DNA of 64,000 nt from Stenotrophobium rhamnosiphilum (GCF_003052265.1 NZ_QANS01000001.1:186001-250000); one strand, 5' to 3'. Shown: positions 7,994-17,842, counted from the first letter of the stretch. Notes: generated by a model not told the origin, from the sequence alone. Numbers and translations are program-made.

Positions 7994-9331
7994 ATGAATA
8001 CCAAAAACATCTCTCGTTTTGCTGCGCTGACTTTTGCATTGTCACTATCGGCTTTTGCAGCATCGGCAGCCAAAGCCACACCTGACCTGATTCAGGTTGA
8101 GCAGGGCACACATAAATTGGTGCGCTCAGCAGCAGGTGTTGCGCGAGTTGCGGTGGGTGATCCGAATATTGCGGACATCAACGTGATCAACCGCCGTGAG
8201 CTTTTAGTTAGCGGCAAGACAATCGGTATCACCAGTTTGTTTGTGTGGCCGAGCAAGACTGGCACGCCAACTGAATATCGGATTCGTGTTGGTGCGGTTC
8301 AGGATCCGGCACGTGCTTCACGTCCACAAGATCCTGAACTGCAAGGCGCAATCATTGATCCAGGCTTGCAGTTGGAAGGCAGCTTGCCGAATTTGCTGGC
8401 ACACCGTCGCGCAAAAACGTCGGCACAGCAGGGCACCAAAGATGGCAAGGTTGCTGATCGCAGCAGCGTTGCGCTTGAAACGCAGGTAATGACGGACGTC
8501 AAGATTGCAGAAGTCAGCCGCCGCACTTTGCAGTCCTACGGCTTGAACTTCTTCAAAGCCAACAACCAATTTACGATCGGTGCCTCGCCGCCTGGTGCAC
8601 AGAATGGTGTGAGCAGTTTTACGGGCCAACAGGGCACGAGCATTTTGCCGGTGCAGAACGCGTTCAATATTCTGTTTACAAATAGTGGCCAAGGTTTGTT
8701 GGGCGTACTGAGTGTGCTGGAGCAGAAAGGTTTGGCACATACGCTAGCTGAGCCAAGTCTGGTTGCGATGAGCGGCCAAACCGCAACCTATCTGGCTGGC
8801 GGCGAGTTTCCTGTTCCAGTGGCGCAAGGCGGCTCCGCCTCTGGAGGCATTACTGTGACCTATAAAGAATTTGGTGTTCGTTTGAGTCTGACGCCAACAG
8901 TTCTTTCACGTGATCGCATCGCGCTGAAAGTGGCACCGGAAGTCAGCGACCTCGATTTTTCGGCAGGCATTCAGATTGGCGGCGTTGCGGTTCCATCACT
9001 GATCGTGCGTCGCACGGATACTTCGATTGAACTCGGCGATGGCGAGACCTTCGTCATTTCAGGATTGGTCTCACGCAATCTGGTTAACAGCGTTAACAAG
9101 GTGCCATGGCTGGGCGACATTCCGGTACTGGGTGCATTCTTCCGTTCGACCTCAATCAATCGTGAAGACAAAGAACTGGTGATGATCGTTACTCCGCATC
9201 TGGTGCGACCTTTGGCACGTGAAGCTAAGTTGCCGCCGCTGCCTGGCGCCAAGTACGACAATTACAATCCTAACTTTGCTCAGACGATGTTCTTGGAGCG
9301 CGGCGATTACGACACCGGCTTCAGCAAATAA
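7994..9331 (+). CDS. cpaC: Flp pilus secretin CpaC/RcpA
   Basis: 445 residues: a cleavable signal peptide ending near ASAA (residues 1-27), the pilus-formation N-terminal domain (LIQVEQGTHKLVRSAAGVARVAVGDPNIADINVI), and the secretin core from about 160 with LAEPSLVAMSGQTATYLAGGEFPVP and the GLVSRNLVNSVNKVPWLGDIPVLGAFFRS signature near 350. It forms the outer-membrane channel of the Tad pilus. No good ribosome site precedes the ATG (GGCGCGCC only). The 8-bp gap to cpaB suggests coupled translation. Confidence 0.93.
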   Translation: MNTKNISRFAALTFALSLSAFAASAAKATPDLIQVEQGTHKLVRSAAGVARVAVGDPNIADINVINRRELLVSGKTIGITSLFVWPSKTGTPTEYRIRVGAVQDPARASRPQDPELQGAIIDPGLQLEGSLPNLLAHRRAKTSAQQGTKDGKVADRSSVALETQVMTDVKIAEVSRRTLQSYGLNFFKANNQFTIGASPPGAQNGVSSFTGQQGTSILPVQNAFNILFTNSGQGLLGVLSVLEQKGLAHTLAEPSLVAMSGQTATYLAGGEFPVPVAQGGSASGGITVTYKEFGVRLSLTPTVLSRDRIALKVAPEVSDLDFSAGIQIGGVAVPSLIVRRTDTSIELGDGETFVISGLVSRNLVNSVNKVPWLGDIPVLGAFFRSTSINREDKELVMIVTPHLVRPLAREAKLPPLPGAKYDNYNPNFAQTMFLERGDYDTGFSK

Positions 9332-9353
9332 AACTAACAATAAGAACAGTTCC

Positions 9354-10541
9354 ATGAGACCACAGGCTGTAGTCGTTGCTGATGATCCGGTTTATTTGAA
9401 CTGGCTGCAAAACGTTGCCGACGGTATCGATTTCACAGCCGTGCATCCGCTGGATGCCGATGATTTGATTGAGCGCGTCAAAATGCTGGGCCGTGTCGAC
9501 ATCGTGTTCTTTCAATTTGAGAGTGCAAATGTTGCTGAGCGCAGCGGCATGGTTGAGAAGTTTCTCGATCGTATGCCTGACATTCCCTTGGCGGCATTGG
9601 CGGCAGATAGCAATGCAGAAGTAATGCTTGCCGCGATACGTGCAGGCGCGCGTGATTTCTTTGTGCTGCGTCGTGACGATACCAACGTTGCTGCCTTGCT
9701 CGGAAAATTACTGCGCCGTTCCACGCAAACGCAGTCAACTTTGCCTAAGGCGCACGGCAAGTTATTCGCTGTTGTGTCAAGCAACGCCACTGAACGTATT
9801 GCATTCACTGCCGAACATTTGGCCCTAAGCTGTGCCAGCCAGATGTCAAAGAATGAGCGCGTATTGCTGTTGGATATTGCGGGGCCGGTTGGTGCAGCAG
9901 GGATTTTTCTTAATCTGAATCTCAGCTACAGCGTCCTTGATGCGATCAGCGATGTTTATCGTGCAGATCAAACCTTGGTTGATACTGCGTTTCCTAAGCA
10001 TGTGAGCGGGATTTATGTGCTGACCCTGCCGGAGGACCTGATTGGTCATCCGAAAATTAATATTGATGAGCTGCTTAAGCTTTTACAGGTTATGCGCGGC
10101 TTGTTTGGCTGCATCGTCGTCGCTATGGACGGTGCGCTGCCACTCGCAGGTATTACCGGCATCATTGCCCAAGCAGATCGCACGCTCCTGCTCACGGATC
10201 AGTCCATCATCAAGTCACGCCACAATAAATATCTGTTGCGTACGCTGCGTTTGGACAACTGTGCCTTGGATCAAACCATGCTGGTGATCGATGGCTATCG
10301 TCGTCGCATGGGGCTGGAAGCCCAAAGCCTTGCTGACATTTTGGATCTCAAGCTTCTTGCGACCTTGTCGGGCGAAGGTGACGCGCGCATTCAATCTATG
10401 AACACCGGTGAGCCGATGTTCACTTTGGCGCCGAAAGATCAGTATTGCGATGACATGCGTCGCATGGCCGCCACATTATTGTCTGGTGCTATGCCTGTAG
10501 TTGCGACACGTCCTGGCTTGCTCGGAAAGTTGTTCAGCTAG
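9354..10541 (+). CDS. cpaE: Pilus assembly protein CpaE/TadZ with degenerate nucleotide site
   Basis: 395 residues. An N-terminal receiver-like domain (PQAVVVADDPVYLNWLQN...) is followed from about residue 135 by a MinD/ParA-like domain. Proteins of this family localise the Tad machine to the pole. The usual deviant Walker A (KGGxGxT) is expected where the sequence reads KLFAVVSSNATERIAFTAEHLALSCA, and no P-loop is recognisable. The later VLLLDIAGPVGAAGIFLNL segment corresponds to the Walker A' region but is also changed. It is therefore likely not an ATPase, as reported for some TadZ proteins. The ATG at 9354 is chosen over upstream in-frame codons, which lie inside cpaC. Confidence 0.82.
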   Translation: MRPQAVVVADDPVYLNWLQNVADGIDFTAVHPLDADDLIERVKMLGRVDIVFFQFESANVAERSGMVEKFLDRMPDIPLAALAADSNAEVMLAAIRAGARDFFVLRRDDTNVAALLGKLLRRSTQTQSTLPKAHGKLFAVVSSNATERIAFTAEHLALSCASQMSKNERVLLLDIAGPVGAAGIFLNLNLSYSVLDAISDVYRADQTLVDTAFPKHVSGIYVLTLPEDLIGHPKINIDELLKLLQVMRGLFGCIVVAMDGALPLAGITGIIAQADRTLLLTDQSIIKSRHNKYLLRTLRLDNCALDQTMLVIDGYRRRMGLEAQSLADILDLKLLATLSGEGDARIQSMNTGEPMFTLAPKDQYCDDMRRMAATLLSGAMPVVATRPGLLGKLFS

Positions 10542-10542
10542 C

Positions 10543-11766
10543 ATGAACAGCGCTAATACTGAACAGGTCACGCGCTTTCGACTGTCTGATCAGTATCAGC
10601 AGCTCAAGAGCAGTTTTCATCGGCATTTGATTCAACAGATTGAGGAACGCAACCTCGAGATTGATCAATGGGATGAAGCAAAGCTTGAGCGCTTCGTCAC
10701 TGAGCAAATGCGTCGCTACGTTGTTGAACAACGCCTGCCAGTAAATCTACGCGAATCAGAAGCGCTGGCACGAGATGCCTGCGATGAATTGATGGGCTTT
10801 GGCCCAATCCAAGCGCTGATTGAAGACGACACGATTAATGACATCGTGGTGAATGGCCCAAGCAATGTGTTTGTAGAACGTGACGGCAAGCTCACCATTG
10901 CACCGGTACGTTTTCTCGATGACAACCATGTCATTCGTGTGATTCAACGCATCCTCGCGCCGATTGGCCGACGCGTTGACGAATCCACGCCGATGGTGGA
11001 TGCACGCTTGCCGGATGGATCGCGTGTAAACGCAATTATTCCTCCGATTGCCTTGGACGGTCCTTGCTTATCTATTCGTAAATTCCGCAAGAAGGCGTTG
11101 ACCTCGGAAGATCTAATCCGCAGTGGCAGCGTTAGCGAAGCGGCGCTCAACTATCTGCAAGATCGCGTTCGTCAACGCACCAATCTGATCGTTGTGGGCG
11201 GTACTGGCTCGGGTAAAACCACTTTCCTCAATCTATTGTCGCAATGGATTCCGCAGGGTGAACGCATCGTCACTGTTGAAGACGCCGCTGAGTTGCGCTT
11301 ACAACACGGACACGTTGTTCGTCTGGAAACGCGCCCGCCGAATCTCGACGGTGAGCGCGCTGTCACCGCACGTGATCTCGTACGTAATGCCTTGCGTATG
11401 CGACCAGACCGAATCATTGTCGGCGAAGTTCGCGGCGATGAAGTGTTGGATATGTTGCAGGCGATGAACACTGGTCACGATGGATCAATGACCACGATTC
11501 ACGCGAACAGCACACGTGACGCTATTCATCGTATGGAATTGCTGGCCGGATTCGCGGGTTACAACGGCAGCGAAGTGACTTTTCGCGGTCAAGTTGCCAG
11601 CGCGATTCATTTGCTGGTGCATGTGGCCCGTCTGGCAGATGGCAAACGTCGACTGACCTCGATTACCGAAGTGCTTGGACTCTCCGGGAATGAACTGCAG
11701 ATGCGTACTGTATTCCACTACGACATGGAGGCCGGTGTTCACGTGGACAGCCGAGACAAGCCATGA
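10543..11766 (+). CDS. cpaF: Tad pilus secretion ATPase CpaF/TadA
   Basis: 407 residues, hexameric cytoplasmic ATPase of the type II/IV secretion superfamily that powers pilus assembly. GGTGSGKTT (Walker A) lies near residue 219. [19 protein letters not shown] (Walker B and Asp box region) lies near 287, and the His box [16 protein letters not shown] near 325. The N-terminal domain has the [25 protein letters not shown] stretch typical of the CpaF group. The ATG at 10543 is separated from the cpaE stop by one base. The stop overlaps tadB in ATGA. Confidence 0.95.
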   Translation: MNSANTEQVTRFRLSDQYQQLKSSFHRHLIQQIEERNLEIDQWDEAKLERFVTEQMRRYVVEQRLPVNLRESEALARDACDELMGFGPIQALIEDDTINDIVVNGPSNVFVERDGKLTIAPVRFLDDNHVIRVIQRILAPIGRRVDESTPMVDARLPDGSRVNAIIPPIALDGPCLSIRKFRKKALTSEDLIRSGSVSEAALNYLQDRVRQRTNLIVVGGTGSGKTTFLNLLSQWIPQGERIVTVEDAAELRLQHGHVVRLETRPPNLDGERAVTARDLVRNALRMRPDRIIVGEVRGDEVLDMLQAMNTGHDGSMTTIHANSTRDAIHRMELLAGFAGYNGSEVTFRGQVASAIHLLVHVARLADGKRRLTSITEVLGLSGNELQMRTVFHYDMEAGVHVDSRDKP

Positions 11767-12695
11767 TCTTTGCTGTGCTGCTATTTCTGGTTTCCTTGCT
11801 ACTTGTTGGCGCGGCAATTGTGATCACGCTGCGGTCGAGCGGCGACGATAAAAAAACTGACGCGTTACTGCGGATTCGTGCTCTAGGAGGAGATGAGGTT
11901 GCTGATCTGGCTTCTCCAGAAGCCGATGACAACAAGATTAAGAATCCAATCTTGCGCTGGACTTGCCACATCTTGTGGCGCTCTGGATCAGAAGTTGAAA
12001 TTGAGACTGTTCAAAAAATCTTGATTGGCTTGGGGATTTCAATTCCTTTGGTGTTGCTGATCTTCGGTACGTTTACAGGCGCATTCATTATTGGCGTTGT
12101 GCTGATTGTTGGATTTATCTCGCTGACACGTCAGGCAGCAGCGCGTCGCCGCAAAATCGTTGGGCAACTTCCAGACTTTCTTGAAAGCACCATTCGCGTA
12201 CTCGCTGCGGGTAATACGCTAGAAGAATCGATGGCTTCAGCTGCGCGCGAAAGTGCTGAGCCCTTGCGCACACTCTTTCTGAGCATCAGTCGGCAGGTGC
12301 GCTTGGGCGCGCCAATTGAAAACGTGCTGATGGAGACCGGCCGCATTCACAAGTTGCGTGATATTCGCGTGATGGCCTTGGCCGCTTCGGTTAATCGCAA
12401 ATACGGTGGCAGCCTCAAAAACATTTTGCGTAGCCTCGTGCAGGCTATTCGTAGTCGTGATGCCGCAGCACGCGAACTGCGAGCGCTGACAGCAGAGACG
12501 CGCTTTTCAGCAATTATTCTGTCAACAATTCCTGTCGCATTGACGCTCTACATCATGCTGATTAACCGTGGCTACTACGTCAACATGTGGGCGGATTCGA
12601 GCGGCCGTACTTTGCTAATCGTTTCTGTGCTGTTGCAGTTGACGGGCATCATCGTCATCTGGCGAATGATGCGTTCTACGGAGGACGCAGAATGA
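11763..12695 (+). CDS. tadB: Tad pilus inner-membrane platform protein TadB
   Basis: 310 residues with the type II secretion F domain (residues about 130-260, LPDFLESTIRVLAAGNTLEESMASAARESAEPLRTLF). Membrane segments are at the N-terminus, near 85-120, and two near the C-terminus. TadB and TadC form the membrane platform contacted by the CpaF ATPase. It overlaps cpaF and tadC by ATGA at both ends, so translation is coupled. Confidence 0.92.
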   Translation: MIFAVLLFLVSLLLVGAAIVITLRSSGDDKKTDALLRIRALGGDEVADLASPEADDNKIKNPILRWTCHILWRSGSEVEIETVQKILIGLGISIPLVLLIFGTFTGAFIIGVVLIVGFISLTRQAAARRRKIVGQLPDFLESTIRVLAAGNTLEESMASAARESAEPLRTLFLSISRQVRLGAPIENVLMETGRIHKLRDIRVMALAASVNRKYGGSLKNILRSLVQAIRSRDAAARELRALTAETRFSAIILSTIPVALTLYIMLINRGYYVNMWADSSGRTLLIVSVLLQLTGIIVIWRMMRSTEDAE

Positions 12696-13633
12696 GTCCG
12701 ACAATCCTTGCGAGCTTGCTTGCGCTAACGGTTCTCATCGTCATTGGCGCTATTTTTGCCGTCGGCATACTTGCGCTCCGTTCGCGTGAGAAGAGTAAGT
12801 TGCAACAGCGCATCGCGCCCACTGCACAAGAGCGCGAAGAGTTTGCGACGGGCGGTGATCGTGCCGTGCTACAAAGATTGGCAAAACGTGGCAAAGCGAT
12901 TGAAGACTGGGTCGATAGCGACAATCAAAGCGCACGTCTGATGTTGCAGGCCGGCTGGCGCAGTGCTCAAGCACGCATGCTTTGGTACATTTTTCAAGGC
13001 GGCTTGCCGGTTGTAATGATTATTGGTTTGCTGATTTTCTGGTTGTTTGGGCCGGCGCATCTTAAAACTCCGTTCTTCATGGTGCTGCTCGTTTTTTGCG
13101 GAGCGTCGCTGTCATTCCTGATGCCGCGCTGGATATTGCGAAGCGTTGCTGAAAGTCGTCGCGAACGCATCAAATCTGAAGTGCCTTTGTTTATTCATTT
13201 GCTGGTGCTGTTGTTTGAAGCCGGCTTGTCTAACCGTCAGGCGTTTGCGAGCTTAGTGCGTGAAGGCCGTGGCGTGCTGCCAGAGTTGGGCCGTGAATTT
13301 GAAGTGGTGCTGCGACAGCTCGATGCCGGCGCCGATACCGAGGCTGTCCTTAAAAGCTTTAGTGATGTGATGGATATCGGTGATCTCAGCACGGTGCTCG
13401 GTGTGCTGCGCCAAATCGATCGTTACGGCGGCGAAGTGCGTGAACCTTTGCTGGAAACGCTCAAGATTCTTGAAGAGCGACGCACGATGGATTTGCGCGA
13501 GCGCGTGAATATTTTGTCCGGCCGAATGACGGTCGTGATGGTGGCTTTCTTCTTTCCAGCCTTGCTGATTTTTGTTGCTGGCCCGGCATTCCTCTCAATC
13601 ATTCGGGCATTGGCCCAGGTTAACGGCCAATGA
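12692..13633 (+). CDS. tadC: Tad pilus inner-membrane platform protein TadC
   Basis: 313 residues from the ATG at 12692, which overlaps the tadB stop. The F domain (EVPLFIHLLVLLFEAGLSNRQAFASLVREG...) spans about 170-290, with an N-terminal helix, two central segments and one C-terminal membrane segment. It is the partner of TadB in the pilus platform. GGAGG lies 8-12 nt upstream inside tadB. The stop overlaps the tadD-like gene in ATGA. Confidence 0.92.
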   Translation: MSPTILASLLALTVLIVIGAIFAVGILALRSREKSKLQQRIAPTAQEREEFATGGDRAVLQRLAKRGKAIEDWVDSDNQSARLMLQAGWRSAQARMLWYIFQGGLPVVMIIGLLIFWLFGPAHLKTPFFMVLLVFCGASLSFLMPRWILRSVAESRRERIKSEVPLFIHLLVLLFEAGLSNRQAFASLVREGRGVLPELGREFEVVLRQLDAGADTEAVLKSFSDVMDIGDLSTVLGVLRQIDRYGGEVREPLLETLKILEERRTMDLRERVNILSGRMTVVMVAFFFPALLIFVAGPAFLSIIRALAQVNGQ

Positions 13634-14319
13634 AATCCCTAAGGGTTTCTGCAAGTACGCAGTTGATGCGTGTTGTATGTGTCAGCGTGCTGATGCTTAC
13701 GTTTAGTGGATGCGCGAGCCTTACGCGCGCCTCAGACTCTGGTGTGCGTGAGCGCGGCAGAGGTGATGATAGTGTTGTTCACGCGGACCTCATTCGCGGC
13801 ATGCTCGCTAAGCAGCAGTACTACGCAGCATTGGCGCATGTGGAAGATCAGAAGCGCAGCTCGGGTGCCACACGTGAACTCAAGCTGTTAGAGGCTGAAG
13901 CGCGCCGCAATCTGGGGCAGAGCGTACAGGCTGAAATACTTTATAAAGAACTGCTCAGCACGGACTTTCGTGCGGATGCTGAGCATGGTCTGGGTCTCTT
14001 GTACGCTAAGCGCGATATCAAGGTTGCCGTTCAGCACCTGCGCTTAGCCGTTCAACGGCGACCCACTGAAGTAACGTTCCGAAACGATCTAGGCTATGCC
14101 TTGATGGTTTCAGGACGTTACAAAGAGGCTTTGCCTGAACTGGCGACAGCGGTGGAACTGGATCAAAACAACCAGTTAAGCCGCAACAACTTGATCACGC
14201 TATTGCTTCTCACCAAAGACGAAACCCGCGCCAAGCAGATTGCTCGCAACAGCGGGGTTAGTGATGACGAACTGGCTGGCTTGCGTCGTAAAGCGCAAAC
14301 CCTGATGAAACCACGTTAG
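13630..14319 (+). CDS. tadD: TadD-like tetratricopeptide lipoprotein
   Basis: 229 residues. The signal peptide ends in FSGCAS, a lipobox-like site with Cys near 28, so outer-membrane lipid anchoring is likely. Residues about 55-200 form TPR units (YYAALAHVEDQKRSSG..., HGLGLLYAKRDIKVAVQHLRLAVQRRPTEVTFRNDLGYALMVSGRYKEALPELATAVELDQNNQLSRNNLITLLLL). TadD proteins act as pilotin-like assembly factors for the secretin. It overlaps tadC by ATGA and ends 11 bp before the DUF3613 gene. Confidence 0.88.
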   Translation: MKSLRVSASTQLMRVVCVSVLMLTFSGCASLTRASDSGVRERGRGDDSVVHADLIRGMLAKQQYYAALAHVEDQKRSSGATRELKLLEAEARRNLGQSVQAEILYKELLSTDFRADAEHGLGLLYAKRDIKVAVQHLRLAVQRRPTEVTFRNDLGYALMVSGRYKEALPELATAVELDQNNQLSRNNLITLLLLTKDETRAKQIARNSGVSDDELAGLRRKAQTLMKPR

Positions 14320-14330
14320 AGGTAAGTACC

Positions 14331-14603
14331 ATGAATAAGCTCTTGATGATTTTAGTTCTGACAATACCGTTCGCAGCTATGGCTGATGATAAAGCCGCCT
14401 ATAAGTTGGGCGATGAAGTGCATGCATGGACTGATCTGCAGAAGAGCGGTGCGGCGAGCAATCCTGCTGTGCAGCCGATGCCAGGCGAGATCGCTGACAA
14501 AGTTTACGATCGTTATCTAAAGACATTTGATTATCCGATTCCGCAGACTTTCGATCGCGAAAGTTTTGTCGGCGGTAGTAGTGGCGGAAGTGGCGGTCAA
14601 TAA
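14331..14603 (+). CDS. DUF3613-like small secreted protein of the Tad locus
   Basis: 90 residues: a short signal peptide (MNKLLMILVLTIPFAAMA), then YKLGDEVHAWTDLQKSGAASNPAVQPMPGEIADKVYDRYLKTFDYPIPQTFDRESF and a Gly/Ser tail. Small proteins of this pattern (W-x-x-L-Q-x-S-G-A-A-A and E-A-D-x-V-Y-x-R-Y) recur between tadD and tadG in beta- and gammaproteobacterial pilus loci and are classed as DUF3613. Their function is unknown. AGAGGTAAG precedes the ATG by about 6 nt. Its 3' end overlaps the probable tadG start. Confidence 0.75.
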   Translation: MNKLLMILVLTIPFAAMADDKAAYKLGDEVHAWTDLQKSGAASNPAVQPMPGEIADKVYDRYLKTFDYPIPQTFDRESFVGGSSGGSGGQ

Positions 14604-16542
14604 GCGCCCAGGTATTTCATCTCTGCACCGCCAGCGCGGTGCTGTAGCAGTTTTTGTCGCAATTTCATTAACTGCTTTGCTGATCGGAACGATGCTCGCC
14701 ATCGAGACCGGCAGGGTCTACACCACTCAGCGTCAATTACAAAAAGCCGCGACATTGGCTGCACTGGATGGAGCGCGCGTTGTCAGTGGATGCAGCAGCG
14801 GCAGCCCTACGCAAACCTTGCTCAATACACGCGTTAGCAGCAGCCTGGCTGCCAACGGTTTTGGTGCTGCCAACGGGTTAGTAACGATTGCTCAAGCAGG
14901 CAGAATTCAAACCGTCACTACGGCTAGTGGCGTTCAGCAACGCTCATTAGCAACGAGCAGCTTTAGCAGTGCCAATGCCGCGCGCGTGACTTTGCAAGTG
15001 CCTTTCCCACAGCAGTTCATTCCGCTGTTTAGAACAGGCGGCACCATGCGAGCCTCTGCAACAGCAACGCAGGACGTGCTTGGCAGTGTTCGTGTCGGCA
15101 GTGGCGTGGCCAAGTTCAGTGGTGGCATGGTCAATAATTTGTTGTCAGGTTTGCTTGGCGGCAACGTGACACTGACCGCTGCGGACTACACGGGTTTGGT
15201 CAACACCAACATCACCGCAGGTCAGCTGGCAACAGCGATAGGACTGAGCGTCACAGATCTTTCTGACCCACTCAAAATTGCGACGAAGACTCCGATATTG
15301 AGTAGCGCACTGAATAGTCTGGCCGGTGCTTTGAGTGGCTCGGTTAGTAATCAAGTCAAAGATGCGCTGCTGAATCTTGCGGGACAAAGCACCAACAGTG
15401 CACCGATTCAGCTCGGCAGTATTTTGTCACCCTTGGGTGCAGTGGCGGCGGACGTGCCGGTGCTCAATCTGGGTGATCTGGTGCAAGCGCTGGCCATCGC
15501 ATCGCGTGCAGGTTCAACGATACAAGTTCCCGTCAATTTAGATGCTGCTGGCATTGCAGCAGTGAAGGTATTCGCCAATATTATCCAGCCACCCAAGCTA
15601 AGTCCCTTGGGCCGTCCAGGCGCAACACAAGCCAGCACGGAACAGATCACGATCAAGATTCGCGTCGAGATCGGCCCTCTGTTGACGACGTTAACGAATT
15701 CCATCAATTTGATTGCAGGCACACTCAATGCGGCCTTAAAGACTTTGACAAATTTGCTGGGCCTGCTGGGTCTGGGCATTGGTTTGCCAACGATTGATAG
15801 CCTTAATCTTCCGAATATCGGCGTCGATGTCACGATTGCGCCTGCCATTGCGTATCTCGATCGAATTGATTGCCCACGCCCGGGCGTCGCTTTGGGGCTA
15901 CCTGTTGCAGGCTTGAGCGCAAAAACTGGATTGGCCAATGTGCAGGTCGGCACATATACCGGCACTGCCACAGCTGCGAATCCGATGATTCTTGGTTCTG
16001 CGCCGTTGAACTTGTTAACCATCCATGTTCCGAAATGCACTGGCCTCGTTCTGCTGGGCGCTTGCGTTGGTAGCCATACTGTTACTGATGTGCCGGTGAG
16101 TCTGACGCTCGCAGGAAACATCAATGTTTCATCTACCATCACGACGCTCAAAGACGTGAAGGAATTTACGGTGCTGTCGCCGCAGAAGGGCACTATCCCC
16201 CCGGTATATCGTGCTAATGGTGCGGTGGGTACGCCGACTGTACCTGCGGCAAGCGGGACCAATCCGAATCCTCAGACTGTCAGCTCCGCAACCAGTGTGA
16301 CACTGAGTTTAGTGAAGCCAGCTCCGAATACGCAGGGTCTTGATCTGACCAATTTGCTGACAGCCGTGACCAACATCGTTCAACCACTTTTAAATCTGGT
16401 TAACGGCTTGGCCAGTAGCGCAATCAATCCCTTGTTGTCTGCCTTGGGATTGCAGTTGGGCACGGCAACTGTGTGGATGGACACCGTCACTATTGGACAA
16501 CCAACGATCGTGACAACGGCAGTGCCGCCTGTGACGCCTTAA
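14590..16542 (+). CDS. tadG: TadG-like pilus-assembly protein
   Basis: 650 residues from the GTG at 14590. The N-terminal QRGAVAVFVAISLTALLIGTMLAIETGRVYTTQRQLQKAATLAALDGARV is the TadG/TadE-like segment (a processed pseudopilin-like helix) followed by the conserved L-Q-x-A-A-D-x-A-A-L-A-A-A-type helix. The rest is a long Ser/Thr/Asn-rich, Cys-poor extracytoplasmic region that includes the TadG C-terminal pattern (VTLQVPFPQQFIPLFRTGGTMRASATATQ). The start is uncertain: GTG at 14581 or 14590, both inside the DUF3613 gene and without a strong ribosome site, so translational coupling is likely. It is the last gene of the pilus operon. Confidence 0.82.
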   Translation: MAVNKRPGISSLHRQRGAVAVFVAISLTALLIGTMLAIETGRVYTTQRQLQKAATLAALDGARVVSGCSSGSPTQTLLNTRVSSSLAANGFGAANGLVTIAQAGRIQTVTTASGVQQRSLATSSFSSANAARVTLQVPFPQQFIPLFRTGGTMRASATATQDVLGSVRVGSGVAKFSGGMVNNLLSGLLGGNVTLTAADYTGLVNTNITAGQLATAIGLSVTDLSDPLKIATKTPILSSALNSLAGALSGSVSNQVKDALLNLAGQSTNSAPIQLGSILSPLGAVAADVPVLNLGDLVQALAIASRAGSTIQVPVNLDAAGIAAVKVFANIIQPPKLSPLGRPGATQASTEQITIKIRVEIGPLLTTLTNSINLIAGTLNAALKTLTNLLGLLGLGIGLPTIDSLNLPNIGVDVTIAPAIAYLDRIDCPRPGVALGLPVAGLSAKTGLANVQVGTYTGTATAANPMILGSAPLNLLTIHVPKCTGLVLLGACVGSHTVTDVPVSLTLAGNINVSSTITTLKDVKEFTVLSPQKGTIPPVYRANGAVGTPTVPAASGTNPNPQTVSSATSVTLSLVKPAPNTQGLDLTNLLTAVTNIVQPLLNLVNGLASSAINPLLSALGLQLGTATVWMDTVTIGQPTIVTTAVPPVTP

Positions 16543-16554
16543 TCTCTGAAGTGC

Positions 16555-16998
16555 CTACGGTGCTGAAGGAATATTCAGCACCATCACATCGCAAGGTGCA
16601 CGGTGCACCACACTCTCATCGGTATGCGAGAACAATGCAGCGAGTCCGCGGCGTTGTTGATGACCAATCACGATTAGATCGATATTTAGCTCTGCGCTGA
16701 GCCGTAGAATTTCTGCAACAACACCGCCCGGTGCAACGATTGCAGCTTCCGGTGGTAGATCAAGTCGCTGACAGAGCTCGTTTAACTGTTCGCGCGCTTG
16801 TTGTTGCATTTGTTCAGTGAGATTCACTGGTGCAGCGATCATCGATTCGCCAGCATCCATCGGCAGATATTCAACCGCATGAACGACGCTGAGTCGCGCA
16901 GAAAAAAACTTCGCGAGATCGCGTGCGCGTTTGAGTACGCGTTCGCCGCCGTCATTGAGTTCTATCGCCGCAAGCAGGTGGCTATAGGTGTTGTCCAT
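16555..16998 (-). CDS. Universal stress protein (UspA family)
   Basis: 147 residues, single Usp domain. It starts with YSHLLAAIELNDGGERVLKRARDLA and has the nucleotide-binding type motif near the C-terminus: VIGHQQRRGLAALFSHTDESVVHRAPCDVMVL, a G-x2-x9-G-(S/T)-like loop with some deviations. The ATG at 16998 is preceded at 8 nt by GGAG, which also overlaps a possible GTG at 17007. A perfect 9-bp inverted repeat GGTGCTGAA-N6-TTCAGCACC (16559-16582) lies in the last codons, facing the convergent tadG end. It may act as a bidirectional transcription barrier, although no T-run follows. Confidence 0.88.
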   Translation of the reverse strand: MDNTYSHLLAAIELNDGGERVLKRARDLAKFFSARLSVVHAVEYLPMDAGESMIAAPVNLTEQMQQQAREQLNELCQRLDLPPEAAIVAPGGVVAEILRLSAELNIDLIVIGHQQRRGLAALFSHTDESVVHRAPCDVMVLNIPSAP

Positions 16999-17044
16999 GT
17001 TCAGCACTCCACGAATGGTGGTGTGCCTAGTATTGACCTATGAG

Positions 17045-17842
17045 TCAGGGTGTCAAGCTACGAGCAGCCACCGCAGTGAGACTGGCGAACTCAGCGGCGC
17101 TGAGACGCTCTGCGCGAATGCCGGGATCAATACCTGCTTCGCGGATTTGATCTGCTGTCATCAGCGTTTTCAATCCGTTGGAGAGCGTTTTGCGGCGCTG
17201 CGAAAACGCGGCAGCAACAATGCGATCAAATAATGTGTGATCGACAATTTCAAATGCAGGTGGACGCGGCACCAAGCGCACGATGGCGGAATCCACTTTT
17301 GGCGCTGGATTGAACGCGCCAGGTCCAACGGTGAAAAGTTTCGACACATGCGCACGCGCAGCGAGTGCAACCGTAAGGCGACCGTAATCATCGTCGCCGG
17401 GTTCTGCAGCCATGCGATCGACTACTTCTTTCTGCAGCATGAAGTGCATGTCGGAAATGTGATCGGCGTAGCGCAGTAGATGAAACAGAATCGGCGTGGA
17501 GATGTTGTAGGGCAGGTTGCCGACGAGGCGTAGTTTGCCTTGCGCAGGAGCGAGCGTGCTGTAGTCCACTTTGAGCGCGTCGGCCATCACGATGTCGAGA
17601 TTGTCGACGTCGTCACCGCAGTTGGCTTTTAGATGCGGAATCACATCGCGATCTAATTCAATGACGCGCAGCTTGCCGAGTTTGCGTAGCAACGGCACGG
17701 TGAGCGCGCCGAGTCCCGGCCCAATCTCAATGATCGCTTCATGTGGCAGAGGATTGATGCTGCGAATGATGCGATCGATAACGCCCGCGTCGTGCAGAAA
17801 GTTTTGACCGAAGCGTTTTTTGGCGGCGTGTTGATCGTTCAT
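17045..17842 (-). CDS. rsmA: 16S rRNA (adenine1518/1519-N6)-dimethyltransferase
   Basis: 265 residues. KsgA/RsmA dimethylates two adjacent adenosines in helix 45 of 16S rRNA late in 30S assembly. Motifs: [11 protein letters not shown] at the N-terminus, the SAM-binding [10 protein letters not shown] near 40, and the catalytic NLPYNIST near 112. The ATG at 17842 overlaps the pdxA stop in ATGA; an ATG two codons upstream is also possible. It belongs to the leftward lptD-surA-pdxA-rsmA series. The usual next genes, apaG and apaH, are absent here and apaH is displaced. Confidence 0.95.
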   Translation of the reverse strand: MNDQHAAKKRFGQNFLHDAGVIDRIIRSINPLPHEAIIEIGPGLGALTVPLLRKLGKLRVIELDRDVIPHLKANCGDDVDNLDIVMADALKVDYSTLAPAQGKLRLVGNLPYNISTPILFHLLRYADHISDMHFMLQKEVVDRMAAEPGDDDYGRLTVALAARAHVSKLFTVGPGAFNPAPKVDSAIVRLVPRPPAFEIVDHTLFDRIVAAAFSQRRKTLSNGLKTLMTADQIREAGIDPGIRAERLSAAEFASLTAVAARSLTP

